A stretch of 64,000 nucleotides of DNA from Avibacterium volantium_A (GTDB taxonomy: Bacteria > Pseudomonadota > Gammaproteobacteria > Enterobacterales > Pasteurellaceae), in assembly GCF_049366555.1 (NCBI RefSeq), contig NZ_JBMMGT010000001.1, positions 1-64,000 of the forward strand, in the 5' to 3' direction. The notes under the pieces were generated by a model. It did no database searches, was not told the origin of the DNA, and saw only the letters and a list, made by a program, of their open reading frames with translations. Numbering within the stretch: the first letter of the stretch is position 1; each line of letters opens with the position of its first letter. This document shows, in pieces, positions 43,037 to 52,343 of the stretch. Made by a program: the position numbers and the translations under genes.

Positions 43037-44200
43037 ATGTTGAAACTCACCCCTTTTCAATGGTCATCATTTAACTTTTTCGGTTTTTACTGTGCTTATG
43101 GCGTCATTGTGCCGTTTTTACCGATTTGGTTAGCACAGTATGGCTATGATGTGGAATTAATAGGCACATTGATTTCCCTTGGTTATCTGTGTCGTTTTGC
43201 CGGTGCTATTTTTTTTACTAAAAATGTTAGGCATCTTAATCAGTTGATTCCATTAAGTCGCCTTCTAACTTGGTTAAGTGTGTTGGTGCTGATAGCGGTG
43301 AGTTGGGCGGTACAATCATTGTGGTGGCTTATTCCTATTTTAGCGCTGTTTCATATGTTGAATGGCGGAATTATGCCTGTTTGCGATACCATTGCCACGA
43401 GTTGGCATCAGCAGTTAGGAATGGATTATGGCAAAAGCCGTTTATTTGGTTCATTAGCTTTTATTGTTGGCTCGATTACAGCGGGCTATTTGCTTGGTTG
43501 GCTAGGAAAAAGTGCAATTATCGGCATTATTATTGGTTATTTAGTTTTTTGGGGGCTGGGGATTAGTTTAAATCCTACACAAAGATTTAATCAGCAGGAA
43601 AAACAAGAGGCTGCGGTAACAGCAAGTTATCGTGAATTATTGCGAAATCCAACGACAATCAGAATGATTATTGCCACCGCCCTTATTCAGGGTTCACACG
43701 CGGCTTGTTATGCGTATGGCACGATTTATTGGTCTGCAAACGGTCTTAGCACTTCACAAATTAGTTGGCTGTGGAGTTTGGGTGTGGTTGCTGAAGTGGT
43801 ATTTTTCTTCTTTTCTAAACATTTCTTTAGAACTTGGCAAATACATTATTTGACCTTGTTTTCAGCATTAGCTGCGATCATTCGCTGGACAACTATTGCT
43901 TACACAACAGATTTTACGCTGCTAATCTTCGTCCAAATGTTACACGCATTCACTTATGCAATGGGGCATTTTGCGATGATTCGTTATATCACTTCTCAGC
44001 CAAGCGAAACGATTCCAAAATTACAAGGGCTATATTTTGCAAGCTCTAGCTGTATTATGATGGCGCTTTTCACCTTTATTTCGGGATTGGTTTACCCAAC
44101 TTCCGCACAAATGAGTTTTGTGCTGATGGCGATTTTTGTTCTACCTGCAATCTTCCTTGTACCGAAGAAATTTTCAAACCACCTAGAGGTGATTGAATAA
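43037..44200 (+). CDS. MFS transporter, HcaT (phenylpropionate permease)-like
   Basis: Inner-membrane major-facilitator protein of 387 residues with about twelve hydrophobic segments. The ATG at 43037 is chosen over an upstream TTG. The N-terminal FNFFGFYCAYGVIVPFLPIW and the GKSRLFGSLAFIVGSITAGY motif (helix 4-5 region) place it in the MFS_1-like/HcaT group, whose members import aromatic acids, sugars or nucleosides. Substrate unknown here. It is alone after the tRNA operon, followed by a terminator. Confidence 0.8.
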   Translation: MLKLTPFQWSSFNFFGFYCAYGVIVPFLPIWLAQYGYDVELIGTLISLGYLCRFAGAIFFTKNVRHLNQLIPLSRLLTWLSVLVLIAVSWAVQSLWWLIPILALFHMLNGGIMPVCDTIATSWHQQLGMDYGKSRLFGSLAFIVGSITAGYLLGWLGKSAIIGIIIGYLVFWGLGISLNPTQRFNQQEKQEAAVTASYRELLRNPTTIRMIIATALIQGSHAACYAYGTIYWSANGLSTSQISWLWSLGVVAEVVFFFFSKHFFRTWQIHYLTLFSALAAIIRWTTIAYTTDFTLLIFVQMLHAFTYAMGHFAMIRYITSQPSETIPKLQGLYFASSSCIMMALFTFISGLVYPTSAQMSFVLMAIFVLPAIFLVPKKFSNHLEVIE

Positions 44201-44205
44201 AAAAT

Positions 44206-44226
44206 AAGGCGATTTTCCATCGCCTT
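44206..44226. terminator. Bidirectional terminator between the MFS gene and ydfG
   Basis: An 8-bp stem (AAGGCGAT with ATCGCCTT) with a 5-nt loop. The minus-strand continuation TATTTTTTATTC is a good T tract for the slt-trpR-mtgA-ydfG side; the plus side has TTTAAAAATT. Confidence 0.7.
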
Positions 44227-44254
44227 TAAAAATTCCTAAAATTTTCACCGCACT

Positions 44255-45007
44255 TTAGTTTTTATCTCTCACCACATTCAACGCCGAGAAACTTTGTGCT
44301 ACGGGCATTATTTCAATGCGGTTGATATTAACGTGGGCGGGTTGTTGGTAGATCCATAGCACGGTGTTGGCGATGTCTATTGGCTCAATAGGGTGTACGT
44401 TGGCATAGACGCTGGCCGCTTTTCTGTCATCGCCTTTAAAACGTACATTAGAAAATTCAGTGCCGCCGCATAACCCTGGTTCTACATTGGTTACACGCAC
44501 CTTAGTCCCAGCTAGATCAGCGCGTAAATTCAAGCTAAATTGTTCCACAAACGCCTTGGTTGCGCCGTAAACGTTGCCACCTGGGTAAGGATATGTGCCT
44601 GCGATTGAGCCTAAATTGATAATATGCCCTTGTTGGCGTTCCACCATTTGCGGTAGCACTTTGCGGGTGAGATAGGTTAAGCCCACAATGTTGGTGTTGA
44701 TCATTGTTAGCCAATCGTCAAAATTAGCTTGGTGAGCTGGCTCTAAACCAAGCGCTAGCCCCGCATTATTTATCAATAAATCAATTTGTTGGAATGCTTC
44801 AGGAAGTTTGGAAAGTGCGCGATCAATTTCGCTTAAATTATTCATATCCATTTGTAATGGAAAGAAATTTTCGCCTAACTCTGCTTGCAACTTTTCCAGT
44901 TTTTCTAAACGGCGAGCCGCGCCAATCACTTTGTATCCTGCTTTAATAAACACTTCGCACATTGCTTTACCAAAGCCTGCCGATGCGCCTGTAATTAAAA
45001 TCGCCAT
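44255..45007 (-). CDS. ydfG: Short-chain dehydrogenase YdfG (NADP-dependent 3-hydroxy acid dehydrogenase)
   Basis: 250-residue SDR oxidoreductase. The cofactor motif GASAGFGKAM is at residues 7-16 and the catalytic Ser-Tyr-Lys in NLGSIAG and YGATKAF. The E. coli homologue oxidises L-allo-threonine and related 3-hydroxy acids and reduces malonic semialdehyde. It lies 12 bp downstream of mtgA and is the last gene of the run. Confidence 0.93.
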   Translation of the reverse strand: MAILITGASAGFGKAMCEVFIKAGYKVIGAARRLEKLEKLQAELGENFFPLQMDMNNLSEIDRALSKLPEAFQQIDLLINNAGLALGLEPAHQANFDDWLTMINTNIVGLTYLTRKVLPQMVERQQGHIINLGSIAGTYPYPGGNVYGATKAFVEQFSLNLRADLAGTKVRVTNVEPGLCGGTEFSNVRFKGDDRKAASVYANVHPIEPIDIANTVLWIYQQPAHVNINRIEIMPVAQSFSALNVVRDKN

Positions 45008-45019
45008 AATTCCCCCTAT

Positions 45020-45742
45020 CTAGTTTAGTTGAGTTAAATATCCCTTACCTAAGGCATTCATTTGTCGCATAATCCAACGTTGTTTTTTCTGCACAAACGC
45101 GCTGGGTTTATTTGCTTTAAATATGATTGGATTAGGCAGCACCGCAGCTAATAACGCCGCTTCTTGCTGATTAAGCTGTTTCGCCGATTTTTTAAAATAG
45201 GCTTGGCTAGCGGCTTCAACGCCAAAAATGCCATTACCAAATTCAGCAATGTTTAAATAGACTTCTAAAATCCGTTTTTTTGACCAAAGCAGTTCTACCA
45301 TTAAGGTGGTCGGTAATTCAATGCCCTTGCGTAGCCAGCTTTGTCCGTGCCATAGGTATAAATTTTTTATGGTTTGCTGTGAGATAGTCGAGCCGCCCCG
45401 CACTTTTGTCGATTTTTTATTGTATTTCAATGCCTTATCGATAGCGTCCCAATCAATCCCGTGATGCTGAGCAAATTTTTGATCTTCGGCGGCGATAACG
45501 GCTAATTGCATTTGCCACGAAATTTTATCTAAGCTGACCCATTGATATTTAATGGGGTAACTTTCACCGTTTAAAAGATGACTCACTTTCTGCTGTGCCA
45601 TATAGGAAGAAAATGGCACAGGCACAACACGAAATAGCAAAGTTATGCCTAAAAAAGCCGCGAACGCATAGAAAGAATAACGCAAGATTCTTTGTTTTAT
45701 GCGCTGCAACCATTTTGGCTTCTTATTCTTTCTGCCCATCAA
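45020..45742 (-). CDS. mtgA: Monofunctional peptidoglycan glycosyltransferase MtgA
   Basis: 240-residue inner-membrane GT51 enzyme that polymerises lipid II into glycan strands without a transpeptidase domain. One membrane anchor is near residues 22-40. The catalytic Glu is in VIAAEDQKFAQHHGID and the second motif in RGGSTISQQTIKNL. It overlaps trpR by 20 bp; the trpR-mtgA pairing also occurs in other Pasteurellaceae. Confidence 0.95.
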   Translation of the reverse strand: MMGRKNKKPKWLQRIKQRILRYSFYAFAAFLGITLLFRVVPVPFSSYMAQQKVSHLLNGESYPIKYQWVSLDKISWQMQLAVIAAEDQKFAQHHGIDWDAIDKALKYNKKSTKVRGGSTISQQTIKNLYLWHGQSWLRKGIELPTTLMVELLWSKKRILEVYLNIAEFGNGIFGVEAASQAYFKKSAKQLNQQEAALLAAVLPNPIIFKANKPSAFVQKKQRWIMRQMNALGKGYLTQLN

Positions 45743-46025
45743 GCTGTTCTTTTACCCATTGCATAAACTCAGGTGGCATTGTTTTGATCATATTTGATCC
45801 CCTTGTAATGGTTGCCGCGCTGGTGTTCAAATTTTGTTGAATTTCGCGTTGTGAGCAACGCTTATCTAATAACTGCGCCACAATTTGTAAACGTAAGCCC
45901 ACCGCATCTCGTTCGTCTGCGGTGAGTAGCAGCGTGAGTAATTCTTGTTCTTTATTTTGTGCAAACGCAGTACGTAAAATCTCGATAAATGCCTGCCATT
46001 GATCCATATTTTTGCTCACATACAT
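45723..46025 (-). CDS. trpR: Trp operon repressor TrpR
   Basis: 100-residue tryptophan-dependent repressor. The helix-turn-helix is QREIQQNLNTSAATITRGSN (about residues 59-78), and the tryptophan-binding Arg/Thr region (LTADERDAVGLR) is present. An AGGAG site lies 6 nt before the ATG. Its probable target is at the trpE promoter in this same window, and an identical 11-bp operator core lies upstream of trpR itself, which suggests autoregulation. Confidence 0.96.
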   Translation of the reverse strand: MYVSKNMDQWQAFIEILRTAFAQNKEQELLTLLLTADERDAVGLRLQIVAQLLDKRCSQREIQQNLNTSAATITRGSNMIKTMPPEFMQWVKEQLDGQKE

Positions 46026-46055
46026 AGCTTTCTCCTAGGATTAAAACGTTTCACT

Positions 46056-46073
46056 GTGCTATTAAACTACTTC
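46056..46073 (-). promoter_or_regulatory. Candidate TrpR operator upstream of trpR
   Basis: Read on the minus strand, GAAGTAGTTTAATAGCAC. Its core TAGTTTAATAG is identical over 11 bases to the trpE operator at 34724-34741 and likewise contains a TTTAAT -10 element. It sits in the 49-bp slt-trpR gap, about 30 nt before the trpR ATG. The outer arms match the consensus less well. Confidence 0.65.
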
Positions 46074-46074
46074 A

Positions 46075-48276
46075 CTAGTATAATCTATTCTGTTCGGCTT
46101 GGGTAAATTTTTCTGCCTTTTCTCCTTGCAACAGTTGGTAATAATAATCGTACGCTAGCACATTTTGCACATATCCACGGGTTTCATAAAAGGGAATGGT
46201 GGCGATAAATTCTGCCATTGTGAGCTTACCATTGGATTTTGCCAGCCAGCTATCAACACGCCGTGCGCCTGCGTTGTAAGCCGCAGCAATTAAAATGCGA
46301 TTATTGCCATATTTTTCTGCAAGCTGATTAAGATGGGTTGTGCCAAGCATAATATTATCAATAGGATCAAACAGTTGGCTCTCTTTTTTATAAGGGAGTT
46401 GATCTTGCTCTGCGGTGAGTTTCGCCGTGCTTGGCAACAGTTGCATCAATCCGCGTGCATTGGCAGAAGAGGTGACATTTGCGCGCCACGCACTTTCTTG
46501 ACGGGCGATTGCCATAGCAAAAGAGCGGTGGATTTTTGCGTTATTTTTATTATTGATGAACAAATCAAACCACGTTTGGTAAGCGTTAGGTAAACGTAAG
46601 GCAATATAATCCCACGCTTTCGCTTGAATCGTGGCTTCCACTTGTAAATCAGCCCACTGATTTTGCTCAGCATATTGGGCTAAGGCAAGTTTTCCCGCAA
46701 AATCCGAGCTATCTAACAATGCCCGCCATTCACGCTGAATATTGGCACGATCATTGAGTGCCTGTAACTCATTAATGCGTGCAAATTGCTTAGCATAGCG
46801 CAGTAAAGGTTGTTCATTGGACGAGAAAGTTTTCATCGTAGGTTGATAATCCACGCCCAAACGCTGTGCTGCAAGCATTGGGTAAAATCCCCGTGCATTT
46901 TGCTGCATTTGCTGCCAAATCTGTGTGGCTTGCGCGGTTTTGCCTTGCTGGAATAACGCTTCACCTTGCCAATATCGCCATTCATCTTTCTGTTTACCCT
47001 GTTCCGAAAGTAAATTTATCCAAGGTTGAATATCCGCTTTTTCACGCAATGCCACACGAATGCGGCGTTCAGTTTGTTTATCTTCTTTTAAGGTTTGCAG
47101 GGTTGCATCACGCCATTGCTGAATAGACGGATTTTCACTATCAAAAAGTTGGCTCACCAAGGCGGATTGCCAGCCTTGAGTTTGCGCGGGCGATAAATTA
47201 AAGCGATCCGCCCATTGTTGTAATTGGGCAAAAGGGGCGCTGACATTGAGCTGATTTTCCGTAATGGTTTTTATAAAACGAGGCATCACGGCAAGCAAAA
47301 TCTGTTTATTTTCATCATTGGCAGGCAAATTTTCTATATAAAAAGTGTTGCTTGGAGAAAGCAATAAACGCGGTGATTTCAATAAGTTAGCCAGATTTGT
47401 CAGCCAAGTTTTTAATTCGGCATCTCGCGTAAGCGCTGCCAATTCGCTAATTAAGGCACGATTATTTTTTTCTACGGCAAGCAAAGCGCGCTGTTTAATT
47501 AGCTCTTCCGTAATCACACCCTGATCGTAGGCTTGCTGGAAAATAGCTTGGCATTGCGTGGGTGAGTTATTTCCTGTGAGCCATAACTCTTTGGTTTTTA
47601 TCGCAAGTGCGGTGTTTTTTTCTATAATTTTGTCCGCTGTCGCTTCAGGTTCTGTTTGCGATGAAGGTTGTTTTTCTTGCTGTTGTGCTGTCATCACAAT
47701 GCAAGAGGCGCTGTTATCTTTGGGTAAATCTTTCACATTGGCTAAAATCCCCTGCCAATTTTGTGTATCGTATTGTTGTTGTAGCCAATAATTAGGCAAA
47801 TTCTTGAGCGGAAAATCAGGATATTTCTTCGTAAAATCAATAACTTCATCAAAAGACAAGGCGGCTTTTTTCGCGGTTAGAAATTGATGTTCCGCATAAG
47901 ATAAGAGCGGATAATCTTGCAGCTGAGCCAATAATCCTTTGGCGATACCTAGTGTGGTTTCACTTTCGGAAAGGGCTAAATATTGTTGCAGTTTGCGGTA
48001 AATTTCGCGTTCGAGCGCCAGTTTTTGTTGATTTACTAACAATGCTTTGCCAGCATCATTATTTTCAGGGCTAGCATTAGCTTTATTTACATTTTGCCCC
48101 TCTGTGATATTTTGCTTTTCCGTTACATTTTGCTCCTGCTTTGCATTTTCTGCCGCTTTTATTTCTGTATTTTGTGCGGTTGAATTCACTGCACGAGCTG
48201 GCGGCGCTGAATTTCCCCACACGAAAAGGGAAAGCGAAGATAAACTTAAGGCAAGCAAGGTTTGGGTAAATTTCAT
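46075..48276 (-). CDS. slt: Soluble lytic murein transglycosylase (Slt70 family)
   Basis: Periplasmic enzyme cleaving peptidoglycan glycan strands with formation of 1,6-anhydro ends. 733 residues from the ATG at 48276 (AAGGAA site); the Sec signal peptide is MKFTQTLLALSLSSLSLFVWG. A low-complexity Glu/Asn/Lys/Gln segment (about residues 35-75, with repeated QNVTEKQNITEGQNV) precedes a long alpha-helical superhelix. The C-terminal lysozyme-like domain has the catalytic Glu in ARQESAWRANVTSSANARG and the LMQLLP motif. Upstream of trpR on the same strand. Confidence 0.93.
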   Translation of the reverse strand: MKFTQTLLALSLSSLSLFVWGNSAPPARAVNSTAQNTEIKAAENAKQEQNVTEKQNITEGQNVNKANASPENNDAGKALLVNQQKLALEREIYRKLQQYLALSESETTLGIAKGLLAQLQDYPLLSYAEHQFLTAKKAALSFDEVIDFTKKYPDFPLKNLPNYWLQQQYDTQNWQGILANVKDLPKDNSASCIVMTAQQQEKQPSSQTEPEATADKIIEKNTALAIKTKELWLTGNNSPTQCQAIFQQAYDQGVITEELIKQRALLAVEKNNRALISELAALTRDAELKTWLTNLANLLKSPRLLLSPSNTFYIENLPANDENKQILLAVMPRFIKTITENQLNVSAPFAQLQQWADRFNLSPAQTQGWQSALVSQLFDSENPSIQQWRDATLQTLKEDKQTERRIRVALREKADIQPWINLLSEQGKQKDEWRYWQGEALFQQGKTAQATQIWQQMQQNARGFYPMLAAQRLGVDYQPTMKTFSSNEQPLLRYAKQFARINELQALNDRANIQREWRALLDSSDFAGKLALAQYAEQNQWADLQVEATIQAKAWDYIALRLPNAYQTWFDLFINNKNNAKIHRSFAMAIARQESAWRANVTSSANARGLMQLLPSTAKLTAEQDQLPYKKESQLFDPIDNIMLGTTHLNQLAEKYGNNRILIAAAYNAGARRVDSWLAKSNGKLTMAEFIATIPFYETRGYVQNVLAYDYYYQLLQGEKAEKFTQAEQNRLY

Positions 48277-48381
48277 AATATTCCTTTTTATGGCACTTTT
48301 TAGATAGGATAAAAATTGGGTAAAAACCACCGCACTTTTGTGCTGTTGTAATGGCTATTTCATAACTACATTTATAAACAA

Positions 48382-48402
48382 AAGCCCGAATAAATCGGGC
48401 TT
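48382..48402 (-). terminator. Intrinsic terminator of yajC-secDF
   Basis: An 8-bp stem (AAGCCCGA with TCGGGCTT) and 5-nt loop, followed on the minus strand by TTGTTTAT. It is preceded by an inverted USS pair. Confidence 0.65.
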
Positions 48403-48422
48403 AAAATCCAACTGATTATTAG

Positions 48423-48448
48423 ACCGCACTTGGCTAAAAAAGTGCGGT
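48423..48448. repeat. Inverted USS pair downstream of secF
   Basis: ACCGCACTT (48423-48431) and AAGTGCGGT (48440-48448) form a 9-bp stem with an 8-nt loop about 20 nt past secF. It has TTTT-rich flanks on the plus strand and may help terminate or stabilise the secDF message. Confidence 0.85.
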
Positions 48449-48465
48449 AAAATTTTTCAACCTTT

Positions 48466-49434
48466 TTACGGCAATTCGTCAATATCGTCTTTATTCACTT
48501 TTTGAATCACCATATGTTCACGTCTTAAGCCCAGATCATAGGCGATACTAATAGCAATATAAATGGTGGAATAAGTACCAAAGCCGATACCGATTAAAAG
48601 CGCCAATGAGAAACTATGGATCGTAGGCCCACCAAACACAAACAGTGCGATCACCACGAAAAGCGTTGTGATCGATGTCATCAAGGTTCTTGATAGGGTT
48701 TGGGTGAGTGAAATATCAATAATATCCACGGTGTCAATACGGCGAATTTTACGGAAGTTTTCACGCACACGGTCAAATACCACGATACTATCGTTCAGTG
48801 AGTATCCCACCACCGATAAAATGGCTGCCACAAAGGTGAGATCCATTTCGATTTGGAAATAAGAAAAGATCCCAAGAGTTACAATCACATCGTGCGCAAG
48901 GGCAACGATCCCCCCTGCTGCTAAACGCCATTCAAAGCGGAATGCAATGTAGGCAAGCAACATTAATAAGGTGATTAATGTCGCATAGATCGCGCCTTGG
49001 GTAAGTTCTTCACCCACATTTGGACCAACAAATTCCACGCTGCGAATTTGGATATCATTATCCAATTTGCTGAGCATTCCTTTGATTTGCGTGCCAATAT
49101 CCGCGCCGCCAGCCGAAGCTGAAAGACGGATCATTACATCACGCACGCCACCTGTGGTTTGCACTAATGGGCTTTCGATACCATTTTCTTTTAAGGTGGC
49201 TCGGATTTTTTCTAAATCAGCGGGTTGGGAAAAATGCGTATCCACCACCGTACCGCCAGTGAAATCCAAGCCCCAGTTAAAGCCTTTGGTTACAATGCTT
49301 GTAATACAAAGTGCGGTAACAATTAATGAGAAAATATAACCCACAAGGCGGTAGCGCATAAATGGGATAAGCTTGAATGGCAAGATTACCCCTTTATATT
49401 CATTCACTTTTTTATCTTTTGCAAATAAGCTCAT
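48466..49434 (-). CDS. secF: Protein translocase subunit SecF
   Basis: Inner-membrane RND-type partner of SecD that uses the proton gradient to help pull proteins through SecYEG. 322 residues from the ATG at 49434, which has an AAGGTGG site; the frame upstream to 49464 overlaps secD. Six membrane segments with a periplasmic loop, and GLDFTGGTVVD after the first helix, are characteristic. It begins 10 bp after secD. Confidence 0.96.
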   Translation of the reverse strand: MSLFAKDKKVNEYKGVILPFKLIPFMRYRLVGYIFSLIVTALCITSIVTKGFNWGLDFTGGTVVDTHFSQPADLEKIRATLKENGIESPLVQTTGGVRDVMIRLSASAGGADIGTQIKGMLSKLDNDIQIRSVEFVGPNVGEELTQGAIYATLITLLMLLAYIAFRFEWRLAAGGIVALAHDVIVTLGIFSYFQIEMDLTFVAAILSVVGYSLNDSIVVFDRVRENFRKIRRIDTVDIIDISLTQTLSRTLMTSITTLFVVIALFVFGGPTIHSFSLALLIGIGFGTYSTIYIAISIAYDLGLRREHMVIQKVNKDDIDELP

Positions 49435-49444
49435 CGTAACCACC

Positions 49445-51295
49445 TTAAATAGATAATTTCTCAACGCGTTTGCCGCCGTAAAGTAAATTTACCAGCATTC
49501 GAGTTCCTGTAATCGCAGTAAACATTGAGATCGCAACCCCTAATGAAAGGGTGATCGCAAAGCCTTTAATTGGCCCTGTTCCCACCGCATAAAGCACGAT
49601 AGAAGTTAAAATTGTGGTTAAGTTAGCATCAAAAATACTGCTAAATGCCCCGTTATAGCCTTCGTTAATGGCTTGTTGAATGGAGCGTCCGTTACGAATT
49701 TCTTCTTTAATCCGCTCAAAAATCAACACGTTCGCGTCCACAGACATTCCCACCGAAAGAATAATCCCTGCAATCCCCGGCATTGTGAGTGTTGCTCCCG
49801 GAATTAACGACATTAAACCAACGAGCAAAACCATATTGGCAAGCAACGCCATACTTGCAAATAAGCCGAACACTTTATAGTAAATCAGCATAAACACCAC
49901 GGTAATGGCTAGGCCCCAAAGCCCCGCTTGCAAGCCTTGTTCCACATTTTGCGCACCAAGCGATGGCCCGACTGTACGTTCTTCCACAATTTGGATTGGT
50001 GCTGTTAATGCGCCAGAACGTAATAACACAGAAAGATTAAGCGCTTCATTTGGGCTATCAATCCCAGTAATTTGGAATTGGCTACCAAAACGCCCTTGAA
50101 TGGTTGCAATATTGATCACTTCTTCGTGTTTAGCGAGAACGGTTTTGCCATTTTCATCTTTTTTGCCGCTGTCTTTATATTCAACATATAAAGTTGCCAT
50201 TGGCTTTTTCAGATTCATTTTGGTGGTTTGCGACATCATATCGCCGCCTTCGCTATCCAAGGTTACACTTACTTGTGGCGTACCTGAATTTTGATCAACC
50301 CCTGATGACGCATTGACAATATGTTCCCCCCCTAATACCGCACGTTTGTACAACACCACAGGGCGACCATTACGATCAAATTTCACTTCAGAATCTGAAG
50401 GCACCATTCCACGCATTGCCGCATCAACATTGGCGTTTTGATTCACTAAACGAAACTCAAGAGTAGCTGTTGCACCTAAAATTTCTTTTGCACGCGCAGT
50501 ATCTTGAACGCCCGGCAATTCCACCACAATACGCTCTGCGCCTTGGCGTTGAATCACAGGTTCAGAAACGCCTAATTCTTCCACACGGCGGCGTAAAATA
50601 CTCAAGTTTTGCTCAATGGCGTGATCGCGCGCTTCATTTAACGCAGCATCAGATAAGGTTAAAGAAAGCGTGTTATTAGAAATTTCACGAATATCTAAAT
50701 TGGGGTGCGCTTGACGCAATAAGCGCTGAACGGCTGAAAGCTGATCAGGATTTTTTAGGGTAACCACAGTGCTATGATTTTCCCCTGCGCGAATATTGGT
50801 ATATTGATATTTCGCTTTACGCAATTCGCCCAATAAACTGTCTTGCAACTGCTCTTGACGTTTTGCCAGCGCAGTATTCATATCCACTTCCATTAAAAAG
50901 CGTACACCACCACGCAAGTCCAAGCCCCATTTCATTGGTGAACCACCAATATCAGAAAGCCATTTTGGCGTAGCTGGCGCAAGGTTAAGCGCCACCGAAT
51001 AGCTATTGCCTAATTTTTCGCTGATTTTATCTTTGGCAAGCAGCTGATCATCTGTGTTATTAAAACGAGCAAGAATTGAACCGTTTTCTAATTTAATGGA
51101 TTTGGTAGTGAGATGATTTTCGTTAAGAAGCGTTTGCACATTGCTAAGCGTTGTTGTGTTGGCTTCTTGTCCACGAGTTCCTGAAATTTGAACGGCAGGA
51201 TCTTCACCGTAAAGATTTGGGAGAGAATATAAAACACCAATGGCGACCACAAGGGTCACCATTATATTCTTCCATAAAGGGTAACGATTTAACAT
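49445..51295 (-). CDS. secD: Protein translocase subunit SecD
   Basis: 616 residues with six membrane helices and a large periplasmic domain. Signature segments GLDLRGGVRFLMEVD, RRRVEELGVSEPVIQRQG and GMSVDANVLIFERIKEE (helix 4 with the proton-relay Asp) are present. Works with SecF and YajC in post-translocational protein export. Second gene of yajC-secD-secF. Confidence 0.97.
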   Translation of the reverse strand: MLNRYPLWKNIMVTLVVAIGVLYSLPNLYGEDPAVQISGTRGQEANTTTLSNVQTLLNENHLTTKSIKLENGSILARFNNTDDQLLAKDKISEKLGNSYSVALNLAPATPKWLSDIGGSPMKWGLDLRGGVRFLMEVDMNTALAKRQEQLQDSLLGELRKAKYQYTNIRAGENHSTVVTLKNPDQLSAVQRLLRQAHPNLDIREISNNTLSLTLSDAALNEARDHAIEQNLSILRRRVEELGVSEPVIQRQGAERIVVELPGVQDTARAKEILGATATLEFRLVNQNANVDAAMRGMVPSDSEVKFDRNGRPVVLYKRAVLGGEHIVNASSGVDQNSGTPQVSVTLDSEGGDMMSQTTKMNLKKPMATLYVEYKDSGKKDENGKTVLAKHEEVINIATIQGRFGSQFQITGIDSPNEALNLSVLLRSGALTAPIQIVEERTVGPSLGAQNVEQGLQAGLWGLAITVVFMLIYYKVFGLFASMALLANMVLLVGLMSLIPGATLTMPGIAGIILSVGMSVDANVLIFERIKEEIRNGRSIQQAINEGYNGAFSSIFDANLTTILTSIVLYAVGTGPIKGFAITLSLGVAISMFTAITGTRMLVNLLYGGKRVEKLSI

Positions 51296-51329
51296 AACTT
51301 TCCAGTTCCCTTGCGGAAATAGTTAATAA

Positions 51330-51629
51330 TTAAAGGCTTTTTAATGAACCTTTTGGTAACACAGAAACAATGAAATCACGTTTAATGGTAATTTCTGTGC
51401 TGTCATTTAAGGCAAGAACAACGTAATCGCTTTCTGCCCCAATTTTGGTGATTTTACCAATAATACCACCTGAAGTAAGAACTTCCGTGCCTTTCGCTAA
51501 CTCAGCCATTAATTGCTTATGCGCTTTATTGCGTTTTGCTTGTGGACGATAAATCATAAAATAGAAAATCAATCCGAACAGAACGAAAATAAATAACATT
51601 GACATTGGGCTACCTTGTTGAGCTTCCAT
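51330..51629 (-). CDS. yajC: Sec translocon accessory subunit YajC
   Basis: 99 residues with one membrane helix (MLFIFVLFGLIFYFMIYRPQ, about residues 11-30) and a basic cytoplasmic tail containing the family's GTEVLTSGGIIGKI. It joins SecDF in the holotranslocon. 34 bp upstream of secD. The tgt-yajC linkage is interrupted here by a hemerythrin-like gene and a terminator. Confidence 0.96.
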   Translation of the reverse strand: MEAQQGSPMSMLFIFVLFGLIFYFMIYRPQAKRNKAHKQLMAELAKGTEVLTSGGIIGKITKIGAESDYVVLALNDSTEITIKRDFIVSVLPKGSLKSL

Positions 51630-51791
51630 CTTTAATCCTTTTTGTTAGTTAATGAAAATGTAGGACGTTAAAATAGCACAAAAACCCTTTATTGACAAAG
51701 CGCTTTTGCAAAAGAGCGGTGATTTATGTCAAGGTTTTTGCAACAAAAATTTGAGCAAAAAGCACCGCACTTTTTCTTTCTTAGAAAAGAT

Positions 51792-51815
51792 AAAACCTGC
51801 AAAAATGCAGGTTTT
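51792..51815 (-). terminator. Terminator of the queA-tgt-hemerythrin unit
   Basis: A 10-bp stem (AAAACCTGCA with TGCAGGTTTT) and 4-nt loop lies 16 nt past the hemerythrin-like gene. T-rich flanks occur on both strands. It would separate this unit from yajC-secDF. Confidence 0.75.
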
Positions 51816-51830
51816 ATTTTATGCGTTAAT

Positions 51831-52343
51831 TTAGTTTTTTCGGCGCGCTGCCATCACTTTTCCCATCACACTTAATTCTTCTTGTGGAATATGGGTTTTG
51901 CCAAGTTCAAATAAAGGTTCTTCAATGGCAATATGGCTGTCATAACCAGCAATAAATTGTGCAATAAGCGATGCGGGAATTTGTGTAATTTCGCCTTTTA
52001 GCAAGGCTTCCAACTGCACAGACAAAGCTGCCCAATTTTGATGCAAAGTTTCGTGTTGGCTTTCTAAGCGTTCCACATCAGCTTTGGCTTGAGGGCAGTA
52101 TTTTAGCAATGCAGGAAAAAAATCTTTTTCCTCATCATCGTGGTGCAATGGCGCGGCAATATTAAAATAATTCAAAATTTGCTGCACATCTTTTTGCACC
52201 GCTTGAATATTGCCATTTTTCTCCAAATAGCTAGGCAAAATATTCAGCTGACGACAGAACATTTTCACTTTGCCGTGGCAGGCGTAAAGCATTTCAATCG
52301 GCTCATTCCAGCTGGCAAATTGTTGCGGTTGAAGATTAAGCAT
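51831..52343 (-). CDS. Hemerythrin HHE-domain protein
   Basis: 170 residues from the ATG at 52343, which overlaps the tgt stop (ATGCTTAA); the longer frame upstream lies inside tgt and is unlikely. Candidate di-iron ligands are spread over the four-helix pattern: CHGKV, LHHDDEEKDFFP, ESQHETLH, and SHIAIEEPLFE. Such proteins bind O2, NO or iron, and some act in iron-sulfur repair, but the role here is unknown. Likely translated by coupling to tgt. Confidence 0.82.
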   Translation of the reverse strand: MLNLQPQQFASWNEPIEMLYACHGKVKMFCRQLNILPSYLEKNGNIQAVQKDVQQILNYFNIAAPLHHDDEEKDFFPALLKYCPQAKADVERLESQHETLHQNWAALSVQLEALLKGEITQIPASLIAQFIAGYDSHIAIEEPLFELGKTHIPQEELSVMGKVMAARRKN

